From Spirodela intermedia (lineage: Eukaryota > Streptophyta > Magnoliopsida > Alismatales > Araceae), in assembly GCA_902729315.2 (NCBI GenBank), contig LR746268.1, forward strand, positions 4,333,501 through 4,397,500: a DNA stretch of 64,000 nucleotides, read 5' to 3'. The position numbers and the translations under genes are program-made. The notes beneath the pieces were generated by a model. That model saw only the letters and a program-made list of their open reading frames with translations. It ran no database searches and was not told the DNA's origin. The number at the start of each line of letters is the position of its first letter. Position 1 is the first letter of the stretch. Positions 38,601-49,711 of this stretch are shown here, one piece after another.

Positions 38601-39920
38601 CACATTGAAAATATGATCGTACGTGATGATTTCCTTGCTCCCACCTTCTAATTAACTTCAAACCAGCTATGATGCTTCAGGTTCCACACACACACACACA
38701 CACACACAAAAAAAAAAAAAGGGATCCGACCAGTATTCCCATTTTCTTGAATCAAGGCGAGGTTCAAGACCATTATCCTCCTTTACATCCAATGCTAGTT
38801 GCATTCTTATACCTAGGAAAGCACGATTAATGATGCTGTTATTTCATGATCATGTTTATATGATCAACAGGCACATATTAACCTCACATTCATTGTGGGG
38901 ACAACTGCGAATCCATAGGGTTTTCTGTTGGCACCACTAAGTACCTTCAGCACAGTGGAAGAAGAAGGCTAAGAGTGGTTTAGCTTTCTATTGGTACATT
39001 TGCATTTTTAGAAAAAGTGGAGTTCAGTTGACTTGGTTATCCAAGTGCTGCTGCCTTTAGAATGAGAAGGGTCCATCCACACACAAATTAAAAAAAAGAA
39101 AGGAAAACAAAAAGGGTGAAAGAAAGCAAGAAGAAGAGTGGAAAATGAGGTCAATGCATTACGGTTCACCACCCTCAAAAATTAGAATCTTCTGGGCTTA
39201 ATTATCCTTCGTCTGTTCAAATTTAGATAATGGTTCACCCTTCCGTGAATATTATTCTTATAATAATAATAACATTGGGTCTTATCTCCGTTGACCTTCA
39301 TCAATTCGATGTCTTCCTATCTCTCCAGGACAAGACTCTCTCCAACGGCATCTTCTTCCTCAGTCTTCTCAGCGCGGTTGCGCCGCGAGCTGTTGACTGG
39401 ACTCTCGTGAAATCAGGAGAGACAGGTACACACACATACTCACACAATCTCAGTTCTAAGCTCTCTGTAACGATCTCTTTCTTTCCGAAAATGGCAACAT
39501 TTCTGCCTTTTTTTTTTCTTTCTTTAAATGAAAAGCTTCTTCTCCTGATTGCCCTTTCATTATTCTCCTTGGTTTCTGCAGAAGATGAGAGAAAACTGAA
39601 CGCCAGCTACATCATCACGGTAGCCAGGAAGCTCGGCTGCTCCATATTTCTGCTGCCAGAAGACATATTGGAGGTACCAACGGCACCAGTTTCTGGCCCC
39701 TCTCTGTCGGGGGTTGCCTTGATGAACACGTGGCCTCATCCTGTTTCCTTTTGGGCAGGTGAATCAGAAGATGATGCTCACGCTGGTGGCCAGCATCATG
39801 TTCCGGTGCTCCCGGCCCTCGCCTGAGGACTCATCCGGACCGTCCGATACCGACGGGGGGAGCCCATCGGAGGACTCCGCCTCCGAGACTTCGACGGAGG
39901 AGAGCGGGAGCGGATTATAG
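32667..39920 (+). CDS. FIM: Fimbrin (actin filament-bundling protein)
   Basis: Crosslinks actin filaments into bundles in the cytoplasm. Exons: 32667-32765, 32883-33059, 33144-33367, 33464-33635, 33935-33973, 34611-34679, 34808-34924, 36377-36588, 37286-37438, 37578-37777, 38068-38225, 39329-39425, 39582-39673, 39759-39920. All are GT-AG and in frame, giving 656 residues (Arabidopsis fimbrins are near 690). The N-terminus reads [19 protein letters not shown], the plant fimbrin signature. An EF-hand-like region without clear calcium loops follows (about 30-110), then four calponin-homology domains in two actin-binding pairs (about 115-365 and 385-620). Typical motifs seen are [38 protein letters not shown] and [14 protein letters not shown]. 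The tail after SIMF is acidic and Ser-rich. Exon 5 is only 39 bases. The start ATG is the first that reads into the signature. Confidence 0.95.
33800..33833. repeat. Perfect 15-bp inverted repeat (hairpin) in fimbrin intron 4
   Basis: The left arm at 33800-33814 (TTTAAAATAAGACGA) is matched exactly by its reverse complement at 33819-33833, separated by the four-base loop CCCA. It sits in the 299-base intron 33636-33934. It could be a small foldback/MITE remnant or a structured intron element. Confidence 0.85.
38685..38720. repeat. (CA)n followed by poly-A, fimbrin intron
   Basis: A CA dinucleotide tract of about 23 bases runs directly into about 13 adenines, within the 1.1 kb fimbrin intron 38226-39328. 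It is a simple-sequence tract with no element around it that I can recognise. Confidence 0.9.
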
Positions 39921-40638
39921 CCTGAGGACCACCACCCTTCCAAAAACTCTTCTTCCAGCTGATGTTGTATAGCTGAGCTATATTCGTACTGTATAAATAT
40001 AATCTATACATCTATTTATAGATACCATTTCTTCTACAAGGCCTGTTTACGAAAATACCCAGGAAACTGGAGTAGGGTAATTATCCAATATTCCGAATAT
40101 TCGGCATTATTTAAATCTGATTTCGTACCAAGATCATTAGAAATCGCTACTCAGTGTTTGAATTTTGGGTGGGTGAGTAATATTATTTTCAAATAAAAAT
40201 TAAGGTATACTAAGTAAAAAAACATGTTTCTAGTATTCAGGTTTATTTGATTTTTTATTTCTTGACAAATGGGTAGTTGACCATGACGCCATGGGCGAAC
40301 GCTGTAAACGCACCTGAACAAAGATCGTAGATCCAAATTGTCCCCCACGTCGCCGGAGTTTTGCGCCTCCGGCTATTAATCTATAGAAGATCAATTGACG
40401 AGATTCCAATGCTGGAAGCCGGATCGAGAACAAAGAGACGGGAGACGACAAGAGAAGAAAAAAAACGGATTTTTACAGGATCCAGCGCGCAGAGGATTTG
40501 AAAATGGCGTTCACCGAGTTCGCGATGAGAAGAAGATGGCTCATCCATTCGTCAAAGATCATAAAAACCTGGTCTGAAACTGCCGCAGAGCCCACGAAAT
40601 GCCTGAACATGCCGTCGGAGAGGCGATCTTCGTGGGGC
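39921..40638. other. Convergent 3' region between fimbrin and RhoGDI
   Basis: Holds the 3' UTRs of two genes that end towards each other, 718 bases between stop codons. It is AT-rich up to about 40300 and more GC-rich next to RhoGDI. A TATAAATA-rich stretch near 39990-40020 could carry the fimbrin polyadenylation signal. No coding feature is supported. Confidence 0.55.
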
Positions 40639-41785
40639 TCAGGAGGATGCCGGCCAGTCCTTGCGGATCTCGAAGTAGTAGCTCACGTCGAGGTGGCATT
40701 TCCCGTCGTCGTCCACGAACTGAAACCCCGCAGCGAAGCGGCCGTGATTACAACGCAATGTTTGGGAATATGCCTGGATGTAGAAGGAGCTCACCTTCGT
40801 CCTCGCAGAGTAGGATCCCCTGGCGAAAATCCCCGAGGGGGTGGTCTCCTCCTCCAGCTCGTAGGTGTAGGGCTCCTGCCGGGGGCTGAAGGTCCCCAGC
40901 ATCACCTTCGTGCTGTCGACTGCCACGGAAGAGCCATGGAATTCAGGATGAGGATGATGATGAAGAAGAAGGTTCTGCCGATCTACAGAGCAGGAGGAGG
41001 AAGGCGATCAGGCCTGATAGACCTCTGACACCGGTCTTCCAGACGGTGTTGGTGTACTTGAGGCCGGAGACGATGTTGTTGGAGACGGCGAAGGACAACC
41101 TGAGGCGGTAGCGGCTGCCGTCCTTGAGCGTGAAGGCGTAGCCCTTGGCGTTAGGGACCAGCGGGAACGGAAGGACAATCTCCGGGCGATCGGGGGTGAC
41201 GATCGTCAGGCTCAGGATCAGCACCTCCGGTTCAGCCGTGTCTGCACAATTTTCGCGTCCTCCGTTAGATGATCGTCGATCTCTGCGTAGAGGCCGCAGG
41301 GGAAGCGCCTCCTCCCTAGCTAGTACCTCCCACGGCGGAGAAATCCACGCTGCCGAGAAGCTGTTCCTTCCACCTCCTCAGGCTCTCATCGTCCTGCGCC
41401 AACGCCATCGACATAGAAGATCCGCGCAGATCAAGCTATGGTGGATCAAGGAGACGAAAAGGCAGGGGAGGAGAAGCACCTTGTCGAGCTCGAGCTGCTC
41501 CTTGAGGGGAACCTGGGGACCGAGGAGGACGGCGCTCTTCTCGTCCTCGTCGTCGCCATTGCCTTCCTCCTCGTCCTCTTCGTTGTTGGCGCCGGTGGAG
41601 CAGACGGAGGCCTGGCTGAGCTTCCTGATCAGCCTCTCCTTCTCCTTGTCCGAATCGAGGACGATCTCCCCGCAGGCCTTGCTCGACGCCCCGCTCCGCT
41701 CCTCTCCGATGCCCCCCGGCAGCGCCGCCGTCTCCCCGTCTCCGCCGACGCCCACTGGTCCCTTGGAGCTCGGAGGATTTCCCAT
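40639..41785 (-). CDS. GDI1: Rho GDP-dissociation inhibitor (RhoGDI)
   Basis: Cytosolic protein that extracts prenylated ROP (plant Rho) GTPases from membranes and holds them in the GDP state; in Arabidopsis it restricts root-hair initiation sites (SCN1). Exons in transcript order: 41785-41480, 41393-41327, 41241-41023, 40919-40795, 40719-40639, giving 265 residues (Arabidopsis RhoGDI1: 240). A variable Gly/Ser/Glu-rich N-terminus precedes the ROP-binding segment (LGPQVPLKEQLELDKDDESLRRWK across the exon 1-2 junction) and the immunoglobulin-like, prenyl-binding C-terminal domain with GLKYTNTVWKTGVR, TTPSGIFARGSYSARTK and YFEIRKDWP. The start at 41785 has strong context (GCGGCCATGG); an in-frame ATG at 41800 would add five residues. 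Introns are only 75-103 bases and the exons very GC-rich, in contrast to neighbours. Confidence 0.95.
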
Positions 41786-42432
41786 GGCCGCAAACCACAT
41801 TCCCCTCTCCTCCTCCTCCCCCACCACTCCCCCTTGTTATCTCCGATCGCCCGAAACCAGGTTCCCACCGTCCCCCCCCTCCCCCCCGTCCCGTAGAATG
41901 CGGGGGGGAGAGAGAGAGCGAGAGAGAGAGGAGAGAGCGCGAAACGGACGGAAGTCCGTTTCTTCCCCTCTCTCTCTCCCCACCCTATGTGAGTCTTTAT
42001 TTGCAAATATTTGTTTTTTGAATCAATATTTTCAGGCTTGTCCTTGGTTCGGCCCATTTGAAGCCCAGCTACAGAGTGAAGGTGGGACAAAAATCAAAAA
42101 CAAAAAGGCGGCAAGAGCTCCTCGATCTCCATTCAAAAACGCGGCGCGCGCTGGCTGCGGGAAACGCTGTTCTACGACCGGTGCAAACGGCTTGGATTCC
42201 TCGCAACTCGCGATTTATTTTTGGTTTGATCCATGGACGGCATCACCTTAGAGATTCTACGTGTTTAGCTGCATTTACACGTTCTTTAGGGTTCCATACC
42301 AAGGTATGAACAGGCTGATCCCCATCTCGAGTGATTTTTTCCACTTCAACACTCTTTCTACTGGCTTAGACCTAGAAAAAAACACACGAAATCTTCTCTA
42401 GAACGTTTAAGGCTTGGAAATACATTTACTCT

Positions 42433-42490
<58 letters not shown>

Positions 42491-43001
42491 CTAGTCGTTA
42501 ATATGTATTTGTATTCGTTTTGAGCTCCGCCTAATCCTGAAAAGATTGCCAGAAAGAATACTGAGGAATGTGTTTCTTCCTGTCATTCATTCGTATTCGT
42601 ATCCACAATGATCCTAAGATTGTGAAGGAAGCAGGTATTTCCCTGGAAACTTACATTATTAGTAAATCGTTATAATTGCGGACCGAAGAACTGAATGATC
42701 TGTCAAATGGTTTAAGGGGCAAATAAAACCTGTACCAACAGATAACTAAGATGATAATTCTTCTAAAACAGATACGAGCAAACACTGCTACAGCAAAGAT
42801 TTACAGTATATCGTTGTACTGTGTAGCAGGACAAAAGAGGAAGTGAAGGGATCCAGCCACACGTATGGAGCAGATTCTCTACAAAATACTTCCTTGGACA
42901 TCAGCTGAAGCTACCTTCATCAGATCATCAGCTGCATGTTACAACGTCTATCCACCTTATGCACATCTTATACGATGATATATTCACAAAGAAGCATAGA
43001 A
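41786..43001. other. Region upstream of RhoGDI / downstream of HMCES-like gene
   Basis: On the minus strand this is the RhoGDI leader and promoter, followed by the HMCES-like gene's 3' flank. A purine-rich tract (GAGAGA on the + strand, 41906-41935) lies 120-150 bases upstream of the RhoGDI start and is a CT-rich leader on its coding strand. The rest is AT-rich apart from the separate microsatellite. Confidence 0.55.
42435..42486. repeat. (CT)n microsatellite
   Basis: Uninterrupted CT dinucleotide tract of 52 bases, about 650 bases upstream of the RhoGDI start codon and 515 bases downstream of the HMCES-like stop. Confidence 0.97.
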
Positions 43002-46000
43002 CTAGCTTCTTCCAAAGTAGGAGAACAACGTGGCTTGCTCGCCACCTGCAGACTTAACGATCTTTCCTTTTTTCTTTGAGTCATCAGCGCCCACAGCAGG
43101 AGACACTGAATCAGACAGAGGTTGTCCATACCCCCTCTTTTTGCTATATTCCTCGAGTGCTTCCTTCGGGGGACGGGCAATGTGAGTCCTACTCTCCGCC
43201 TTCTCATTTTCTTGTAGACCTGCTGGAAATTCCCTTTTTACAATCGCATCCTCTTCTTCCTTAACATCCTCGAGGCCATGTCTTTCCTGCACACTTTCAG
43301 GCCGGGCCGCAGTGGCAGATTGTGGAGATATTATCTCATGCACAGCTGACACATGTTTCTTCAAGAACTTTGAGAGCGAGCCCTTTTCAGCAGGTTTGGA
43401 CTGTATCTGCAAGTTATTTCAATGAAATCACATCAATATTTCTAGACATATCCGGTAAAAGCCTAGAAGAAAAAAAAAGTGGCATTGATTGGTCTGATGC
43501 ATGGGCTCGATCATCTGATGCATTTGGTTCTGAAGTTTAAGTACAGAGGTTAAAGACATTGCTTGAGGATCAAAAGAAAGAGTGGAGGAGGATGAGAGTT
43601 CAAAAGATGGGGTGGGGAATACTTTCCATTCTTAGAAACCAGGATAGGGAAGAGAATTGAAAGGTAGAAAGAAAAAAGAAGAAGGTTTTCTGTGAGAAAG
43701 TTGTGCACCGCCTGTTGACACGTAAAGACAGGACCCCTTCCAGTCATCTATTATTATGTGCAGCCTCCTAGGCAGAAGAATTAGTGAAGGTATCAATGGC
43801 AGAGCAGTTAGGAGGAGAGAAACAACACATGTTGATGAAAATATACGATAATTTAGATGTGAACGTTGAGTTTGTGAAAAATGGTCCCCATATTTTCTTC
43901 CTCTCTTTAATCCAAGGAAAGTTGGGCATAAATTCTGAAATTGTGAAGACATGAACTTATCGAATGCTCACGTAGTGTGATTGGTGTGGGTTCTATGTTA
44001 TTTTTAGGAAAAGCTAACATCTTCTAAGAAGTTTAGAGACAAAATCCATGTTGTAGACATTCCAAAACATTAAAAGATTAACTAATAAAGTCAATTAAAA
44101 TACCTCCTTAACACACTCTGGTCCATCAAATGATGGTTTACCCATCGCAGCTGTCACTGGATGCCACACCTGGGAGATGACGCAACAAGGCGTAGGAATA
44201 GACAGAGAGGGGGGCGGTGAATAACATGAATGCTAACGAAGAACGTTCATATAGCAGAAGAGAAGCTTAGCGGGCATCTGAAGGGTTATTACCAGATCAG
44301 GACCTTCATATGGGCGGCCAGCAACAGAGTCGACTTCTGAGGCGGAACCATTTAGCCATATATCTATCGAGGTCTTGTCTCCCAAAATCACAGGCATTCT
44401 GTCTGCAATTCAATGCCTACTACAGTCAAACAACTGAAGAAAAAAAAAGACCTAAAAATTATGCTCTATGAGGGTTTGTTTTAAATATCTACTAATTAAA
44501 GAACAGAGACGAGTTAATGCTATGATAATAATAATAAAAGCCTGTGGTCTGTTATATTAACCCACAGGGGCAACCCTGACCAATTAGGGGAATAATCCCT
44601 AGAGATAGGAATTTTAAGAGTCATAAGTGGCAACCACAATTAGTTGAAGCCTTAATTTTCTAGAAATCATGTGAACTTCCTTTCATGGAATAATAAAGTG
44701 ACTGATAAAAGTGAACCGAACCAACTCAAAATGTTGTTATCTCCGGAAAAGGATAGAAGGTAACATGACCAACCATGGAGCCACTGCAGAGCTGACGAGG
44801 AACAAGTTGTCAAAATGGTGAATGTGTAAACAACCTCCCCTGCGAGAGACATGTCAACCTGTTAGCTATTGATATTATTTGATGGCACTTCCCTTGGGGA
44901 TAATAAGACTGTTGCAAAACCTAGTTGTGAAGAAATCGAGAGAAGAATGAAGTCAACGCTTTTTATCACCTTCATCGCATTTTCAAACCATTACTGCATG
45001 ATGTTCTAGGGCATGGTATTCTCATTTTTTTAAAGTATGAAGCAGCTCTCTATGATTAATCATTCATGGAAGGTTAATCATTCATGTGCATGGTATTCTC
45101 ATCCATTGCCATGAAGGAAACATTTAGGGCAACGGCTATATCCCAAAGCTTGTTGGCCTCCCTCCCTTCAACAGTGACTCGTATTTTTCTAGGACACCAG
45201 CTTTTATCAAGTTTCATGTCGTGTTCCTGTATAGAGTCTGCAATTGGCTTTCCACAAAAAACTAAATCAATCGTCGCCTTGATACGATCAGAACAAATCG
45301 GTTTTATACTCTAAAAAGGTCGACCTTCAGCAAAGAAAGGTTTAGTCTTCTATCCAAGAACATAGCAAGGAAACCGACGAAAAGTAGGATGCTAAACTGC
45401 CTGGCCTAAAACCTGAGCACAGACCCTGGCCAGACAAAGAGATCAAGATGTAATTTTGTTTCAGTGAATAGGATGTAGCAGAAAATGGTGATGATTTCAA
45501 GCATAAGAGTAAGATTCACACTCGAATGTATCAAACGATGATCACAGTATGTTGGGCTACATTCACTGGTAAAGGTTTATGAAACCCTGCCGCTTTTTTC
45601 TATGATGGTTAGGATGGAACTAGGAGTTACTAAACTTCCCACTTTACACTGAATCTAACAAGGCTTATTTCAGATTTCCAATATAACATTAAAACGAAAT
45701 GTTGTGCAAAATAACTATATTTTCATGATTTCTTATGCTGAAATTACTATTTTCTCTTCTGTAACTACAGTGGGCATCCACAACAGCATGATAGGAGAAC
45801 TTTCCTTTACAGTAAATTAGGACTGAAAATAGTATGTCAGTCCCCTTTTTACAGTAACTTAGGACTGAAAACTACTTTATCCTCTACACTATAGCAGTCA
45901 ACGGGCACAAAGGAAACGATGGAATTACTCTAGGATGGAAGAAATTGGCACAAAAAATTTGGTTGGAAAATGTCAAACTGGTCCATGAAATTAGATTTGT

Positions 46001-49000
46001 GTAAGAAAAGCTACAAACCACTTTACCTTCAGAATTATGCCAAGAATCATAAAGAGCAGCAAATACAAGAGGTCTTCCATCCTTGAAATATATGTAGTAT
46101 GGCTGCTTTTTAGATCCATCCTTCTTCCACTCATAGAAACTACAATAAAATAAACAAATGGATTACAAACAGATTGCACATGAAACAAGTTATGTATATG
46201 CACAAAAGGTTCCTTACGCAATCCAGCAAAAAACTGGAGCAGACAACAAATCACCAAATGGGGACACGACATATAACCAAGATCTTGATCAACTTATGTC
46301 TGATCAGATGCTTGACTCGTACACTTCAAGATAGGCCAAACATGGAATTATGCTCCAATCAGAGGGAACATAAAAAGCAATGGCAGCAATGGTAAAATTC
46401 ATGTATTATATACGGTACAGATAAGCAGATTACTGCCTGTGAATTGGTAAGATATTCCACAGGCAGAATAACGTCATTCCTAAGATTTCCTACTAAAAAG
46501 GGGATAAGTTTACTAAAATAGTAAACAGGGGACTAAATCGGGCCTACCTGTCCAGTAATCTTATATGCTTCTGCGGATGTGACGCTCTCCTGTTTCTATC
46601 CAAGGAGGCCTCCAAACCTCAGCTAGGATGAGAAGCAATGGTAGCAATCCAAATCTGGCAAACCCAACTAATCAGGGGAAAACAATAAAAGCCAAAATTT
46701 TGGGGAAAAATAAGGTTTATGCCACTGCTCAAGGGAAAAGCTCCCCCTCTGAAAGCGGCCTTCCTCTGATTTCTATTTTAGGAACGGAAAAGTGTTCACC
46801 CTCTTGACTACAAGAATGGCATTGCAATGTAGCAGCTACAGACTACTTGTAAAGGAGAGTCTTGAATGAATGATAAAGTACTTGTCTTCGACAGAGGGTG
46901 AGTACTAGCCTCTAGCGTGAAACCAAGTTCCTGCCTTCTTTCAAGAAAATTTTCCGGTTCCAATATAGTCCATACTTCAATTGATGTATAGTCATTGGTT
47001 CAATTGATGTTCTCATATAGAGCTGATTAATAGACAAAGGCACCGGAGTATCTCCGCACCGGGCGATTACACAAAGCTTTAGAAATTCAGAAGATACTCT
47101 GAAAATTTTGCGCAAAAATGCCATGGAAATTTCTTCAGCTACAAGTAGAAACATCAGAAAAGAAACAGATATATCCGCAAGATGTTATTCTTCAGCTTTA
47201 AACATACCCTTCCATTGCCACTAGGCAACGATTCTTTGGTATGAGTCGACGAAATGATGCCTTCTCTCTAATTGATTCTGACCGCGCATTAAACTACAAT
47301 GAATAAAAAAAAAATTGTATATGACATTAGTTAAGCAAAGAGTGTACCATCAACCAATAAAATCTTCGCTGCCCCAGATAGCAACGATAAAATTATGCTT
47401 ATAACGAAAATAAATAACATTTTTTTATCAATAATCAATGATAAGGTTGACATGCAAAAATCTTAAAATTAAAGTGCATTCAGGCTTATCAATTCCTTTT
47501 TCTAAACTCTCCTCTCTATTGCTGAGCCTTATTTAAGATATATGTGTGTGTCTACAATTATACAGCTTTGGCGCTTCTGCATACAGATTTTCCAATGGAG
47601 ACCGTTATGTAGATCTATCAAAATTATAAAACAGGTGAGAAGATTTGTGGTCCATAGAATTCGTGACATTTTAAATTAATTATTTTCAAAAAGTGTCTGC
47701 ATTCAATCGGTCTGAAGGAAGAATACGAAATTTTGTGTGTATGAATGTTACGAACAAAAAATACAAATAGTGATGAGAGATTTACTAACATACAGAATTA
47801 GAATTACTTCAAAGTTTAAAGTACAAAGCTAAAATTAACACTATCATAGATGTTAAGAATCGTATATTTGTGGGTTGACAATTCTGAATTTTCAGAAAAA
47901 AAGCAGTAACTAATTCTACTGATCATAAGATCTATTCATTGGTGAAGTTAGAGAATGTTATGTGGATTTTTTCAGCCAAAGATTAGTATTCTAAATGGCA
48001 AATTACAGGGCGACAAGATGCACCGAAGCACAGTTAACTGACAACAGATTTTTTTATTGAAATCACCTGTAGGCTTATCTCAATACATAATTACAAATTA
48101 ATCAACCATTTATGTTCCAAGGGATCTTTCTTTTATCTGAGACTTTCCTAAGGCTTAATAACCCTGAAAAAATCAACAGCCGTTTCATGCAATGCACCTC
48201 TTTTCAATCAACGGGCCAATATTCTTGACCTCTGAATCCTCAAGGTGACTTGCACTCAACTCTTGACAACTTGGTCAACCGTGTGTTCTTTTCAAAAGCA
48301 TTCTATAAAGCGCCAGCTTCATCGTTCTTAGAGCTCAAACACCACTTCATAAGGTAGACTGCAAGAGCTTAAGTTGATGTAGGCCCCTCCTCTTCAGGAT
48401 GCTTCTAAATTGTTATGGATAAAAGATGAGACTGATGAGTATTGGAGCTTACTGACTCCAGATTTCTAATAGGGACCGATACATAAAAGGAAAATCAGAA
48501 GAGGGTGTTGACTACCTGAAAAAGGGTCAAATTCATTTATCCCCGGCCAGTTTAGGTTCTCTATAGCACCCAGTTGAACCAAGTTCTTCTCACTCTAAGA
48601 ACAGTAATTTTTTGATGTTTCTGCTTCCAAAAGTAAGGAACAGTATCGGACGATGATCCATCAACATGTCCATTGGTATCCTCAACAATTTCCGTTCCAT
48701 GTTTCAGACGTTCCATCTTCGAGTGAAGAGCAGAAACATTTCGATGGAATTAAATTGATCAAATAAAACATTGAATAAAGGCTCCTCATGACAAAAAAAA
48801 AAAAAAGGAACCAAGAGAGGAACCAGAAGAGAGTGAAGACTGAAAAAGAGGCAGAGGAAATGACGGCCGCACCGTACCATCCTGTAGTGATCGGGTTTAT
48901 CAGTCTTCTTAGTGAAGCTAGGGACAAGGCCCCACTTCATACAGACCAGGACGGGGGAACTTTCCCCTCCCCCCTCTTCTCCTTCTGTCTTTTTTTCCCG

Positions 49001-49162
49001 CCGTTTCGCCACGACAGGAAGGTACGCCCCCGGCGAGACATTATAAGAGGGCCGGTACTTGTCGAGGTCCACGGTGGAGACATCACCGGCGTCAAGTTCC
49101 CCAACGCAGCAGGCCCTGGCAACCTCCTCCGGCCTCAGCGTGCACCGCCCTCTCCCGCACAT
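43002..49162 (-). CDS. HMCES: SRAP-domain abasic-site processing protein (HMCES-like) with PIP box
   Basis: Family members shield abasic sites in single-stranded DNA by forming a covalent crosslink through Cys2. Exons in transcript order: 49162-48878, 47293-47208, 46139-46027, 44839-44774, 44402-44293, 44169-44104, 43406-43002; 376 residues. The SRAP active-site set is present: Met-Cys2-Gly-Arg start, Asn41 in YRPSYNVSP, Glu123 in VAMEGFYEW, and His183 in LHDRMPVILG. Further SRAP motifs are MKWGLVPSF, FNARSES, and VWHPVTAAMGKP near the domain end (about residue 240). The remaining 135 residues are Lys/Glu-rich and low in order, then end in QATLFSYFGRS; residues 366-373 match the PCNA-interacting consensus Q-x-x-L-x-x-Y-F. 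The start must be 49162, since Cys2 has to become N-terminal; upstream in-frame sequence has no ATG. It shares an upstream region with the divergent gene at 49712. Confidence 0.95.
45806..45871. repeat. Short near-direct repeat in HMCES-like intron
   Basis: A 24-base unit with core TTTACAGTAA and TTAGGACTGAAAA occurs at 45806-45829 and again at 45848-45871 with one difference. It lies in the intron 44840-46026. It looks like a small local duplication. Confidence 0.7.
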
Positions 49163-49711
49163 CTCCTCCTTGCCCCAACGCACAGAGCTCTGATTTCGAG
49201 GCGGGAAACGACAGAAAGCCCCTGCCTTGGTCTACCCAGAAGGCGGTTAAGGCCAGCCGCCTGGCCTGCTTGAGAGGCCTTTCATGGAGTACTGATGATA
49301 TTACCGTTAAAGGTCTATTACAGTTAATTGGGCCTATACTAGTATGGCCCATCAACACATTCCTCTCTTCGACCAGCCCGTGTTGACCCAATTATGGCCC
49401 ATTATGTTATAGGGAAACGCACATCGATGACGCTAGAAGGTCCAGTCTACAAGACGGCCCATTATGTTACACTGGTATGGAACAGTTCCACAAGGTCCAC
49501 GACCAAATTCAAAATGAAAATTGACTCATCTTTGGGCCCAAGTACATTATAAATCATTTGTATTCTTACTGGGGGTGTGATGCGCCTACAAAGCCCATTA
49601 ACCTTCGAAGAGACGTATGCGATGGGCCGTATTACATTTTTGGGTTCTTATTACTAATGGGCTAAGTTTTTTAGCCTAACGGCCCGTCGAAGACACGGGA
49701 CGTGAAGAAAT
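49163..49711. promoter_or_regulatory. Probable bidirectional promoter rich in site II motifs
   Basis: Only 549 bases separate the start codons of the divergent HMCES-like gene and the 49712 gene. Site II-type hexamers occur at 49329, 49346, 49396, 49456, 49533 (palindromic TGGGCCCA), 49592, 49623 and 49658, in both orientations, across about 335 bases. No clear TATA box is seen for either gene. This is typical of plant housekeeping promoters bound by TCP factors. Shared control is inferred, not shown. Confidence 0.65.

Noticed and set aside
41145-42251. 368-codon + strand ORF across RhoGDI
   Set aside because: Antisense shadow of GC-rich RhoGDI exons and of its CT-rich leader. It spans introns and low-complexity tracts and resembles no protein.
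42435-42486. Microsatellites considered as CRISPR or satellite arrays
   Set aside because: Pure dinucleotide tracts with no repeat-spacer structure.
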